DNA of 64,000 bases, taken from assembly GCA_013400975.1 (NCBI GenBank), contig WBMZ01000210.1:1-64000 (forward strand). Reading direction: 5' to 3'. The stretch is from Atrichornis clamosus. Lineage: Eukaryota; Chordata; Aves; Passeriformes; Menuridae. Position numbers and translations under genes: made by a program. Each line of letters begins with the position of its first letter. Position 1 is the first letter of the stretch. This document shows positions 13,251 to 64,000 of the stretch, in pieces. Under the pieces are notes generated by a model that was given only the letters and a program-made list of their open reading frames with translations, was not told the DNA's origin and did not search any database.

Positions 13251-14689
13251 TCTTTCCTCCATCCTTTGAATTTTTTTTTTCTTTTTAAAAAGTGGAGACC
13301 CTAGCATAAGGGCATTGATGTTCAAACTCCATAGTGAAGATATGGATATCTCTCACCTTCTTTTACTCTCTGGCTCCCTCCACCATGACAGAGGGTTATT
13401 CAGAAAAGTAGTAGGCATTGACAAAGGAAGGACTTTGGAAATGCATTTGCTTTTTTCTCCCCCCTCCAAGCGGATAGAACTATTGTGGTGATAGGTTCAG
13501 TTGAATGAAGATGGCTTACAGACATACAGGTTGTTCCTTTTTCTTGTAGTGTCATTAAAACAGTAAAATGCTTATGTGTGACCAAGGCTGTAAGTTTTTA
13601 TGGGTAATGACTGCAGAGCAAGTCTGTTGATTTAGCACAGCCTTATCAAATGGCTGGTATCTTCATAAAATACTTGTTTTAGAAATTGAGAAGTTGTATC
13701 TGCTCTGCACTGCTGCATTTGTTAAGCCAATTGTGTCACATTAGGATCCCAGTGCATACAACACTAACACATTCTGAATACAGCTTTATTGATGGCAGTT
13801 AAAAATATTTTTAAGTATGGTTTTGCAGAACTATCTAATACACCCTAAGAGTCCCCATTTGAGAGAAATCAACCCCTGATTTGACCACAAGGGTAGAAAT
13901 GCCTTGCAATCTGCTACACAGTTTGACTCTCAATTAGATCACTGAAAAGTTACTGGTAAATAGTAAAAATACATTTGAACACTCCTGATATGTCTGGTGT
14001 AAGTGGTTTTAACAGGTGAATAACCTAGAATTGATTTCCTACCATGTCCATTACAGCTTCTTTGAACATTCTGTATTGCTAAGTGATTGACCTACTTCTT
14101 TGATCTAAAATTAGTGTGCATAGCTCCATTTTTAAAGTGTTTCCAAGTACATTCACTTTTGTACCCCTGCTGCTTGCTTTCATTTTACAACAAGGATGAT
14201 TGTTTCCTTTAGCAAAGAACTTACTGAGTTTTAAGTTATTTGCCGGTACATTGCTCTAGAGGGAGAATGCCAGCAGTTTATTAGGATTTATGAGTAGAAC
14301 TTCCCTGACTTTTCAATTTGTATATGTACACTTAAGAGTCTCACTATGCAGATGAGAGACAAGAATTTAATCTTTGTGTGTCTTCCCTGGGTTTTCTCAC
14401 ATACCACAATGAAATACATCCTAACAAACAAGAAACACTAAGTCTTGCAAAAAAAATTTATTTGGCTCTCTAAGAAAGCCTGTGTGAGAGACTGCTTTCA
14501 GCAACATCAAAATGTGACTGCACATACCAGACTTCTTCATTCATACTGCCAAAGGAATAATAGGATTACCCTGCTTTGTTTTGCTTTTTCACCCTGGCAT
14601 TAAATGAACTGAAACTTGACATGTGAATCGCTGGAAAATAAGGTCAGTTGAAAAAGAGTTCATTGTCCTTTTGTTCTTATTCTTCTTAG

Positions 14690-37610
<22,921 letters not shown>

Positions 37611-38335
37611 AGCATTCAGTATTGGAAAAGTTCAGCAGCTAAAACTTTTCACGACCAAATGAACGAAGTGACCAGATTACTCCTAACCCCCCCTCAAAAC
37701 CATTTTCTTTTCTCATTTATATTGGGCAGAATTATCATTCAGCAGTAATCTTCATGAACTGCTTTTAGCAACTTCAATTTTAAGTTAATTTTTGCTTTGT
37801 ATGTTACTACAATTCCTATTAGATTGTAATTTGAATAATGGTAAGGCATTGCAGGGGTTTGTTGGTTGTTGTTGTTACTGTGGACATTCCACTCAGTCTC
37901 TTTCTGTTACGGTGATCTTAATTTCCTTGCTGTGATTTCAGATACGCATTGAAAGACAAAGAAAATCCCAGTCCATCTATAATAATGGAAGGTTACTGAC
38001 CTTTCTTCAGATTAATTCATATTTCTTCTCCAGTATGCTTTTGAAAGTTATATTATGGTTGGAAGTATTAACTTAGTTATGTGGTGAAAAATAGAAAATA
38101 TTTTATATTTGCCCTGCGTTCAGAGCAGCTTTTAGTCTGGTCTTTGGACCACTAACACAATTTTAAGGGTTGCCGGCAAAAGCATGGATTGTCCACTAGA
38201 ATTATATTCTGTGTGTGTGCATGCACACATAAATGAATGTGACAATTTCCACTGTCAAAGCTTTGACCTATATAGTGGGAACTTTATACAAAATATTATA
38301 CCACCAAAAAAGAAATTAATTTAGCCTTGTTCATT

Positions 38336-38341
38336 AATAAA
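38336..38341 (+). terminator. SMIM14: Candidate SMIM14 poly(A) signal, proximal
   Basis: AATAAA about 725 bp after the stop codon, in an AT-rich setting. No strong GT-rich downstream element is visible, so the support is weak. Confidence 0.3.
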
Positions 38342-39267
38342 TTATATATCTTATTCAATATATTGTCAAAAAAACATACTCTAAACCCAGATGTGTTTAC
38401 TTATAAACTTGATGAAAAGAGAAATTTAGTAAGAAGAACTTGGTAAAATTTTCTGTCCTGGTATAGTATTTTAATAATTGGTACCTTAACAAATTTTTAG
38501 CCATGATGTAATGTGTATTGGACAGGATGAAATCATACCAAGAAGTTACCACAGTTACCAACTTTTGGTATACAACATGTACTGGATTATTCAGGTTTTT
38601 TCACCTGTATGTTATCAGCAATTCTTAACATTTCATCCTTACCTACTAGTTGTAATTGTAGAATAACAAACTTGCAGGTGACTACATATGGCATGTCTTT
38701 TCCCTCTAATATTTGTGTGTATGTGTGGTATGTTTAAGTGTGTGTATGTGTGGCTGTGCACGCACCTGTGCACATCTCCTATTGTAGCAAATGGGAATTA
38801 CTTTTTTATGTACATTAATTTAAGAACATTTTAAAGATGTACAGAAAAGCAAGACTGTATATTTTTCTTGTTCAATTTGAAAAATTGATGAGAATAATGT
38901 AAACAACATTTTTATGTTACCAACGTGAAGCTTCTTTCCTTAAGGGTCAGTAGAACAGACATATGGGAATTCAAAGCCTTATTCTACAAACCTTTATTTC
39001 AGGAGGACTTTGGTTATGAAGCGGAAGGAATTAACTCTTAAAGTTCAAAAAGGTTTGTACTAACAGGCTCTAACAAAAATCTCGCATCAGATCCCATGGT
39101 TAACAGATGCAGGGTTTTCCTCTTCAGGGTGGATGGTGAGCCAGCTAAGCCTCCTTGTAGTGGTACAGTGTAGACCTGAAGAAAGGCTTCTGTAATTTGG
39201 TGTAATTGACCTTTGAATTTCTATGGAATACTGTGCTCCCAAGCATAGGAGTATGTGTAAAAAATCA

Positions 39268-39293
39268 AATAAAATATTAGAAAAAAAAAAAAA
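39268..39293 (+). other. AATAAA followed by A13 run
   Basis: AATAAA at 39268-39273 is followed 7 bases later by 13 consecutive A (39281-39293). It looks like an old retroposed 3' end, or simply an A-rich stretch inside the SMIM14 3' UTR. It would cause internal oligo-dT priming in cDNA data. Confidence 0.4.
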
Positions 39294-40080
39294 GATTGGG
39301 CCAGGTGCTCTCAGTGACATCAATGCAGTGCCATGTAAAGCAATGAAACTGCAGCACAGAAGCCGAGAGAATTTGTCCTGTTATGTCTGATAGTGTACAG
39401 GCCACAAACACTGTGTAAAGATGTCGCTGGGACAAGCACTCTGCCTATGCTTGCTTTTTGCCTTTCATGTACATTTATGTTTGGGATACTGTTTTGAACA
39501 GCACAAGTAATACAGCATCATTTTGTTGAACCCACAAGGAAACATATAATCTCCCACACTGACCTTTTCTCCAAGGATTTTTGGCCAGAATTCTTCACTA
39601 TTGGAGGCATAAAACAAGCTTCCAATTGATTAAAAAGCCAACTGAAACAGGCTTCTATTCAGACAGAGCACCACTCCTCATCCTATTGGAAGCTGGTGAG
39701 ATTTACAGATGTTCCTCGCTTGTGAGGATCAGTCTCACCTAAATGTCTGTGTATGTATCTATAAAACTTACCATGTGCACCCAGCTCTAAGAGTCTTGGC
39801 AAATGAACTTTTTGTTCAGAGGAATGTTGTGGTTTACCTTTAAATGAACTGTCTTTGCTTGAAATTCCTCTAGCTAATTATCCCAGTGATTTTATACATG
39901 TATGCTTTCCTCATGTAAATTGCTATTTTAAATTTTCTATGTAAAAGAAAAACATTGGAAATATTTTATTGTAAAAATGTTTTACTAAAGAGCCAGGCCA
40001 CTATCCCACATCAAAATGTACGCCTTTTAAATTCAGATACTCTCTCCAAGATATAACCTTCAGATAGCACTCTTAATTAA

Positions 40081-40086
40081 AATAAA
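40081..40086 (+). terminator. SMIM14: Candidate SMIM14 poly(A) signal
   Basis: AATAAA followed within 25-50 bp by a T-rich stretch with TTTGTGTT. It is a plausible intermediate 3' end. Confidence 0.35.
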
Positions 40087-40729
40087 AGTAACTAACCATA
40101 GGACTGTATTTTGCCACTCTTATTTGTGTTAAATAGTGCCTTACTCATCAAAGTAGTTGCACTGAAATTTGTGGAACTACTCTGAGATAATGTACTAGTA
40201 GCAGCTTTAGTAAGGGTGGCAGAAATCTGGCCTTTAGTGATGTAATTTGCGATGGAATAATTGTATCATGGTTACAGATGTTTATGGTAAATTTTGAGGA
40301 GTGTAGAAGAGATTAGTGGTATGCAAAGCTCCAGGATATGATCAGTTCTGTAATGATGGTTCTAAGCTTGGTTAGTAAGTGGTGCAAGTTGTAGCAACTT
40401 GGGAAATATGGAGGGAAGTTTGCAATTATCTTAGAACTTTGTTAAAACAATAGTATTTTTAGAGTCTGCTTAACACAATTATTATACTCTGAAATGAGAA
40501 ATCATATGTATTCATGCACTGTCTGCAGATCACTTAGCCTTGTAATATTCATGATTGAAAAAGGAAGAGTGATGATGTCATGTACTTAATGTAAATTGGT
40601 GGTTTAAAATATCTGAATTATGCCAAACAAAAAATCATCTGTGCCATTTGCGGTTTCCTAGTAATCTTTTACTGAGTACTTGGATTGGGATAAAGGGCTT
40701 GTACTATGCACTTTTTATTGACTTAACAA

Positions 40730-40735
40730 AATAAA
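40730..40735 (+). terminator. SMIM14: Best candidate SMIM14 poly(A) signal
   Basis: AATAAA with a downstream element rich in T and GT (TTTTGTCTTTGTCTTTAG, about 20 bp later). This is the most convincing signal-plus-element pair in the region, giving a 3' UTR of about 3.1 kb. Confidence 0.55.
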
Positions 40736-42365
40736 TAGCAATCATTAGTAAACTTTTGTCTTTGTCTTTAGTTTTTGTATAAGATGTAGGACTGCACCAA
40801 TTTATCAACTTCTAAGGTAATTTGAAATAATCTAAAAGTAAGTATCAGTAAAAATAGTGTGTCACCTGTGTAACTTTTAAAATGTAAATTCTAACTTTTC
40901 TGATGGACACTTGTCTTCTCTATGCATCTCAAGCACCTCAGAACAAATTAAAAGCACTTTCCAAGGTTTAAGATACTTTGACAACAGGGATGGATGTGTC
41001 TGCCTTTTGCTCTTTGAAGTAGTTATGCAACTTAGGAAGTTAGAAATAATACAGTAAGAAAAGTAATGACAAATGTGCTGATTATGTTACTTGGGTTTAG
41101 ATCAAATCCTACTACTTTGGGATTTGCAGTCTATTTTCTAGTTCTGGATCTTGGTAGTGTTGGACCCAGAGCTGCTCTGAGGAAGGAGGATGCTGCAATG
41201 GATTTGAGGCAGCGTGTATGAGTATTAGAGACCTGCTGCTTCCTCACTGTTCCCATGGAATGCAGCACTCTTCTTCCTCTGGAAGCAGAGCACAAAATTC
41301 TGAGCACTGCCTCAACAGCAACTCAGATCCCTCGTTTGAGATTCCTGTGTTAATCTGAGGAAGAAAAGGAGAACACCAGGGTGGCATTAGGGTTTAAAAT
41401 AATATACAGCTATCCAGAGATAGTGGCAGTAAATACAGATAATCAGAAACAAAATCAGAATATAATAATAATTATTAATAGTAACAAATGTTTTAGGCAT
41501 TTTAATTGATCTGGAAACTATGACAGCTTAATCAGAGATCATTAGTGTCTGCTCATCAAGATTTACCCTTTTACTCAAACATGAGATTATATATAACCCC
41601 TAAAACTAAAGCTAAACTTTTCTTCTAAGTACACTCATTAAAATACTGCCAAGAATGCAAATGTCTAGTGAGAAAAGAGATACAGAAAGGAAATTGCCAC
41701 AAATCTAAATTCACTTTGTTCAATGGATCTGTACAAGGCCTAGCTGGTCAAGGTCACCAGATAATTGGAGATTACTCTGTCCCAGAGTCTGAAACAAAAT
41801 TATCCTATCTAGGATATCTGGGGGAAATACACCAAATAATTGCAGCAAAATATTCCATTAATATTAAATGGGTTCTGTGCAAAAATGGACAGCTTACATT
41901 CTTTTCTCCTTCTACCTTTACTTGTTCAGTAGCAGCCAACAGCCTACTGCAAAGATCTGGACCTTGGGGTGGGGGAAGAGGTGGAATATTCCATGCTGAA
42001 CCACATCCTCACTTGTAAAACAACACAAGTCTTACCAACTTCCAGGTAACATCAACTGAAGATTTGTCTCTTTATACAAGAAGAGTGACTGAACATGCGT
42101 TACTTGATCTTGTATCAAAATTATTGCCAACTCCCATAGCAGACACTTTGTAATTAAATATAATAGCTGGAAGAATCTGGTTTCCACATTACCTTTTTAA
42201 CATTTGCTGATCAGTTTTGGTCAAAGGGGGTGTCTGCAACAAATATACTTCAATATTTGGCAATATGTATTAATTAGCCATATTTATCCACCTTTTTAAA
42301 GGTTTCACTCATCTTGCTTGTATGGAAAGTGCTATTGTAAAATAGTTTATAAAATATTAATTGAA

Positions 42366-42371
42366 AATAAA
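42366..42371 (+). terminator. SMIM14: Candidate distal SMIM14 poly(A) signal
   Basis: AATAAA followed by GTTGTAATTTGTAATC. It could end an extended SMIM14 3' UTR of about 4.8 kb. The support is weak. Confidence 0.3.
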
Positions 42372-42389
42372 GTTGTAATTTGTAATCAA

Positions 42390-45300
42390 AGACTGCAAGT
42401 AGCAAGGTTTAAAAAACAAGTCTTTTGCATTTATAGGTTTTGTTGTTACATCTTCCAAGCTATAAATGATGAAACAGAGGAACAATTTCTGTGACTGTGT
42501 AGTTTTCAGACTTGCAACTGGTTTAAAATTAAGATTATTAATTCATTCCAGTGCAAAAAATGCCCTTAAAATATAAAAGACAATTCTAGAGACAAGAAAA
42601 TACGTTTCCTAGGCAGACCAGCGCAAAACCCCACAATTGTACAACATTCTGAAGGTCACAGCCATTTGTTTGATTAAAAAAGCAAACCTTAAACCTTAAA
42701 ATAGGTGTACGGTTCAGTTTAGGGCAGAACTTGAAATCATAAATGATAAGCTGAATATCATTATCAAGAAACAATCCAAAGAAGCCTCCACGGGACTGGA
42801 CACTATACCAAACACTACATGTAATGCATCAAAATCTGCTGATGCAGACTCTCTGATGATGAGTAAAAACTAGATTTCTTCAGCTCTCCTAGTGATTTCA
42901 TGCAGCCTTGTTTGAAATAGAAAATCCAAATAATCATCCCCCCACTTCATTGAATATTATCTTGCATTCTGAATCACAAATGCATCTTGTCTTTGACACC
43001 CCCTTTGGCTGTATGCTTGTGTCGGGCTTCAGTACGTAAGGGAAGAGATTAAGCCAGATTTGCTTTTAGCTGTACTGTAAGAGTGGATCAGATCTTCACC
43101 TTATTTTACGTGAACAATTGTTAAGGCCAATGGAACAGCTCAGCTGAGTAAAACCCTTTAAAGGAGGGATGCTGCAAGATGATTTCTCTCCAATGGGGCA
43201 GTGATGAAAAGCCGTGCATTATCTTGCTGCTCTTACTTCCATTGCATTAGTTTTAGCATTTGAGGTTTCCTTACTGTGTTGCTGAAATGGCTGTTAGCCC
43301 AAAATGGCTCTTCTGTTGGGAGCTGGAGTGTGCCCTGTGTTCAGAAAAGTGCTGCTGCTGCTTGCAGCACTGCTTCTGAAGGAACAGCTTTGATGTTTGG
43401 TGTGACATGTGTGGTTTTCAGAAGAATATCAGAAGAGGATGAAAAAAAAGAGGCATTTACAAAACAATAGATAAGGCCATCAAATGTAATCATGCCTGCA
43501 AGGAAGTGTGAATAATTTCTGTGTATACTGAGAGATTTAAATAATCTAATTAGAGGAAGGTCATATACTGGAAAACAAAACATTGTGCACTAACTTAAAG
43601 AACAGGGTTTGACAGGATGTTCTCATCAGAGTTTTCAGGGTGGCCTTCCTTTGACTTTTAAAAGTTTTAATCTGTCATGGTTTTGGGGTTTTATTTATAT
43701 TGCAATATTGTACATGTGAGCTGCTGAAATTATTGTCCAGATGTTCCATGCTCTATGTGAAAGGGCATGTTGAACCTGACCAGAAATTCACTGCATTTTG
43801 CAACAAATTTTACCAATAATTGCAGTTTGAGATACTGGTTGTCACTAATAAAAAAATATTGTATTAGATTAATCATAAGCTGTTTGGGCAAACTGTCAGG
43901 CTGTTTAGCAATGTCAAAGTTCCAGTGAGCCAGAGAGGTGGACATGAGGAGAGAGCATAAGTAGGGATGTGTGAGGCAGAAAAGGTCTCTGGTAGTGACA
44001 CAGTGTTGGCTCTGAGCACATGTAGAGCTCAGGTTCTCGGCTGCCTGTGTTCAAAAATGGCGTATGGCTGCTTTATGCAGCTGTTGGAGCCTTTTCAACA
44101 CGCATGCCCAGTCCCACACGTCCTGAATAATCTCTTTAGCTGCCTCTCCTTCCTCCCTCTCAGCATTGTAAAATACAAAGCATGGATTCAAATACTCATC
44201 CAACTGGTCTTTTGGGCTCTTTTGTGCCTCAGCCTGGGACCTTGCTGAGCACCTCAGATTTCCCGGTTACAGGTGGGGTTGCCTCCCAGTCATGCTGTGT
44301 CAAAAGTTAAAGAAAGGCTTGACAAATAATGGTGGTTGTTGAATCTGTGTCAGATGTTAGTGTCACAAACTGATTACACAAACACAGCTGCCTTTAGTTA
44401 ATGATCACCTAAATCTGGTTGGCGATTAGTCTGACATTAAACACTCCCCAGATAGGATTCAAAACTTCTTTAATACCCAGGGTTCCTTGCGGGCTTTTCC
44501 TCTTACCTCCAACGTCAGGGTGCCAGCCAGGAGATTATGCAGTCATGCACTCACCTGCTCTTTGTCTTCCCTCTCCTTCCCCTCATCCACCAAATCCTTC
44601 ATAGATCGTGATTTCTTCCTTGCATAATGGAACAGCTTGTACATGGGAGGTGAAGAGTAGCCCTCCACCCACCTTTGGCATTCAGAATGCTCTTCACTTG
44701 GTGTTTTCTGGAAAGGCAGAGATGTGGCCTCAAACCCACTCCCCGGTATGCTGGAAGAGGGATCCATCTGACCTAGTCAATCGCCTATGTTAAAGTAAAA
44801 CATCCACCTGAAATCCCGTTCCTCCTTTTATTTGTTACTCATCCTGCACTGCAAATAGTATTCACGGTCTACACTGAGCCTTCAAAAAAATGGAGCAGGA
44901 CCCACAACTTTTATTTTAAAAAATGGCCAGCAGTGGACCAGCCTCATCTGCTTTGCAGCAGCCTTACATAAGCTTTATTGCCTGTGTGTGCTGTTGCAAA
45001 AAGTTCTTTGTCCTAGTAAATGATGGGTCTGCCTGAATGGAAAAACCAAGTAGACCCCACCCAATAGTTCAGAATTTTTGCTGTAAGAAGGGAGGCTCAA
45101 ACTTCCTGCCCTTTGCATTGCAATGCCTTTGAGCCCTGCATTTTTTCTCTGCCAGCAGTGCCCTCACCATCCAAGTGTAGGCTACAGGGAAACAAAAGCA
45201 GCCCTCGCCATCCTTTCACAGAATCACAGAATCATTTAGGCTGGAAAAGACCTCTAAGATCATGGAGTCCAACATTTCAGGGTAAGTTGTGCTGTTCTGC

Positions 45301-47030
45301 AAGAGAGAATTCAAGATCCACATCCCAGGCAGGGGTGTGACAGTCTCTCAGGGAAGGTCCTTTGCTATGAGAAAAGGGACTGGGGTCCATTGCCTATTCC
45401 AAGGGCTGTTCAGACATTTGACTCTCAAATCATAGATTACTGCCCAGACCTTTCTCCTCCCAAGAAAGGGCCATGATTACCAGACACAAAAAATATTCCT
45501 TTTGAAGCTTCTTGACAAAGTAGCATAGTTATAGGCGGAGAGTAGGTCCCCATGTTTCTTTATAATCCACAGCACACAGCACTCTCCCGAGGTAGGTATG
45601 CCTGAACACCCCCAGCCAAGGAAGGCTCTGAAGCTCTTACCCTCATTCTTAGCAAACGCAGTAACTGGAAGTATTAGCTGACTCTAATGAACTACTAACT
45701 ACCCACACATACAGCAGCAGGCAAAGGGAAGTCCTTCACACACACACGTGTGGCCCCGCACACAACTGTACCCCTGCTAGTTCTAGAAAATCCATTCCTT
45801 GTGTGCCAGGCACACACTAAGCACACTTACCAGCACCCTCGGGGGACTGCTTAAAGGACCTGAAGTGATTTTGGGCCCTGCCTGGTACAGAGGGACCAGG
45901 TAACATTCTTGCAGTACGAATATATGCGTTCGTGGCTATTCTGAGACCTAAGGAGATAGACGGGGGTTTGAAGAGGATGGTATAGGTGAAACTGACTCAC
46001 CGAGCTTCTATTTGCTTTGCTTAGGTTTCCCTGGAAAACAAACCCAGATGTGTTCAAAAGTGAGACATCTGTGCCAATATGCAATGAGAACAGGCGTGAC
46101 TTGTTTTGACTTCAGAATAAACGCAGTGAACCCTGTGCCTTTGCCAGGCGGTTCTTTGGCTAACCACGCTGACTCTGCCAGGATCCTGCACTGAGACTGC
46201 AAACCTCAGTAGGCTCTTCCAGTAGAAACACCTGTATTTTACAGGCATTTCTAAAGGACCTGTGATTACAGTATGTACTCACTCAGATAGGTAGAGATTC
46301 TTCTAGGGAAAGATCAGATCCTCCAGAGTAAAGTAGTAACAGGGTAAAATATAAAACAGAAATAATTATTCAACTTTTTTTTATATACTTTAACATCTAT
46401 GGATGAAAATGCCGCGTAAGAACAAGGCAATTCTTTAGTCACTTTGATAAGAACTACATGTATTATCCACCTAGTCTGGCAACACTTAACATAGAAATTG
46501 TAATCTGTTTAAAGCATAAATCACTGCAATATTGCAGATGCAGCAAAACCCCACACTACCCAGCTTCTAGGAGAGGCAGTATAAGTGAACTTAAATGCAC
46601 TGGGGAATTCTGCAGATTTCTCACAATCTTTCTGCTCCCAAAGTCAGATGCAGTGTACTAATACTGTACCATGTTTACACAGAAGGCAAGAGCAGTATCT
46701 GAGAACTTTAATACCGCTAGGCAAGAGGTCCCTGGGCAGTGCCCAGATCACAAAGGCAAGAGAGTGCAAACTCCTTTTATTTCCTTACTCTGGGCAATGT
46801 TTGCAGCCTGGGCTTTCAACACTGTACTTTACTGTTACCTATCCACGTTTCCTTTCACTTCTCTTTGTTGAGACAGCGCTACACTACAGTAGAAAGAATG
46901 AATACCGCGTTCTTTGCTTCACGGTAACCATAGCTGAGGGACAAAAAATTATTCACGCGCATATTCAACCACCACAACTAAGTTCTCTTACAAAAACACC
47001 CTGAGGCGGAAGACAGGATCAGTTCAGCGG
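42390..47030. other. Intergenic region between SMIM14 and UGDH
   Basis: No gene could be supported here. A short CR1 tail lies near 45.22 kb and a CA run near 45.74 kb. Open frames (up to 139 codons at 46585-47004) have no recognisable family, no splice context and ordinary intergenic composition. GC content rises toward the UGDH promoter from about 46.9 kb. Confidence 0.75.
45216..45275 (-). repeat. Short CR1 3' end
   Basis: It begins TCACAGAATCACAGAATCAT, then GGCTGGAAAAGACCTCTAAG and ATCATGGAGTCCAAC, a standard antisense CR1 3' terminus. It stops after about 60 bp, so it is a heavily 5'-truncated copy. Confidence 0.9.
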
Positions 47031-47267
47031 TCCAGCCCCACCCAGGCCCGGAGCTTCCAGCCGTGCCCGGGGCCCCCGAGGCCCCTCAGCCGCCCGCGCC
47101 GTGGCGGCGCGGGGTGGGGCCCGGAGTGCCCGAGGTGTCCCGCGACCATTCGTCGGTACCGCGGCGGGCGGGCCGGCGCCGTTCTCCGCCCCCGGGGAAG
47201 GAGGAGGCGGGACGGCCTCGCTCGGCGTCCTCGCCATGAAACAGCCGCCTCGGCCCCGCGGCAGCCC

Positions 47268-47275
47268 TTTAAATA
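47268..47275 (+). promoter_or_regulatory. UGDH: TATA-like element of UGDH
   Basis: TTTAAATA stands in an otherwise GC-only context. If it is used, transcription would start about 30 bp downstream, near 47300-47306, just ahead of the proposed exon 1. Confidence 0.5.
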
Positions 47276-47299
47276 GCGGCGGCCGCCGCTGCCGCTCCC

Positions 47300-47411
47300 C
47301 TTACAGCGGAACGGCGCGTTGAGCTTGGCGCGCATCCTCCCCGAGCATCCTCGCCGCAGCGCTTCCTCTTGATCCGCGGCGCCGGGGCCGGACCGTGCCT
47401 GCCTGGTTGCG
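47300..47411 (+). other. UGDH: UGDH non-coding exon 1
   Basis: The 3' end is set by the consensus donor GTAAGT at 47412. The 5' end is estimated from the TATA-like element. There is no ATG, in line with a leader exon. The equivalent non-coding first exon is known for UGDH in other vertebrates. Confidence 0.65.
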
Positions 47412-63589
<16,178 letters not shown>

Positions 63590-64000
63590 TGTTTAATAGG
63601 TACTGAAGGAATTCTGTGGATCTTCTTAGTGATAGTAACTGTAAGCCTATGCTTTTTTTAAAGGAAATATATTTTTCATAAACTAAACCAATTTTACACT
63701 AGAAATCGTACCTGGTACATGTGAATTTAGTCTATTTTCAAATCTCTATTTTTATAACAATTTTTTTTTGGTTACTGAAGATGGTACAAACCTGTTTTTA
63801 ATATTGAATCATCTTTTAAGTGGAAAAGTTACCTTCAAACTGCAGATTTCTGCTTCCAGAAATGTTCCTAAACAGCACTTTAAATGTTTCAAGTGACATG
63901 AAAGCAAAAGAAATAGAATATCTTTCTGCCTTAGTCCAGTTATAGACAGTGATCAGAAACTTTGGTCTCACCAATTTATCATTTTCTATTGGGGTGATTC
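63590..64000 (+). other. UGDH: UGDH 3' UTR (partial)
   Basis: AT-rich non-coding sequence after the stop codon. No AATAAA occurs before the window ends, so the UTR probably runs past the right edge. Confidence 0.85.

Larger units (their letters stand above)
52..14689 (+). other. SMIM14: SMIM14 intron 1
   Basis: This intron of about 14.6 kb runs from GTGAGC at 52 to a pyrimidine tract and AG at 14688-14689. The first 220 bases are CpG-rich, followed by a T/G-rich low-complexity stretch (about 361-470). The rest is AT-rich. The only repeat I could name is an old CR1 fragment near 12.86-13.25 kb. Short open frames occur throughout on both strands (the longest is 137 codons at 5427-5840, minus), but none shows a recognisable family or splice context. 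Confidence 0.6.
37611..40755 (+). other. SMIM14: SMIM14 3' UTR (likely long form)
   Basis: This is AT-rich non-coding sequence after the TAG with several TG-rich stretches (near 38205-38225 and 38715-38765). The 3' end is placed after AATAAA at 40730-40735 because a T/GT-rich stretch follows at about 40754-40780. Shorter ends at 38336, 39268 or 40081, or a longer one at 42366, are also possible. The exact end cannot be fixed from sequence alone. Confidence 0.55.

Noticed and set aside
38700..38770. TG-rich stretch in the SMIM14 3' UTR as a possible regulatory array
   Set aside because: Irregular GT/AT runs typical of UTR simple sequence; no regular unit that would set it apart.
46585..47004. 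139-codon plus-strand frame upstream of UGDH
   Set aside because: No family, three overlapping frames equally open, no splice or start context; treated as intergenic.

Overview
This is vertebrate nuclear DNA, almost certainly from a bird. Two genes with GT-AG introns lie on the + strand in the order SMIM14 then UGDH, an order and orientation known from amniote genomes (human 4p14). The repeats are avian in character: CR1 LINE 3' ends carrying the reverse complement of the ATTCTATG tail, and two ERVL-like solo LTRs. The LTR types resemble those I associate with songbirds, but that lineage call is an inference. No prokaryotic gene, CRISPR array or tRNA was recognised.

Layout. Bases 1-51 are the end of the non-coding first exon of SMIM14, inside a CpG island. 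SMIM14 coding exons follow at 14726-14800, 28850-28898, 36857-37005 and 37578-37610. Together they encode 101 residues of a small single-pass membrane protein. A long 3' UTR follows, with several candidate poly(A) signals between about 38.3 and 42.4 kb. Bases 42.4-47.0 kb are intergenic. A second CpG island (about 47.03-47.72 kb) holds the UGDH promoter and non-coding exon 1. UGDH coding exons 2-12 run from 48049 to 63589 and join into a complete 494-residue UDP-glucose 6-dehydrogenase. All expected catalytic and substrate-binding residues are present. Its 3' UTR leaves the window at 64000.

The introns are AT-rich and hold repeats: six CR1 copies of different ages (one of them intergenic) and two solo LTRs. 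One LTR is 701 bp with a perfect 5-bp target duplication in SMIM14 intron 3. The other is about 947 bp, GC-rich, and ends 81 bp before UGDH exon 10. Every retroelement I could orient is antisense to the genes.

The two genes are neighbours but have no known shared pathway. UGDH makes UDP-glucuronate for glycosaminoglycans and glucuronidation; SMIM14 is a poorly characterised ER-type membrane protein. I found no previously undescribed system. The points most worth checking are the LTR close to the UGDH exon 10 acceptor, a triple TTAAGTG tandem repeat in UGDH intron 7, and possible alternative 3' ends and a lineage-specific insertion in SMIM14.
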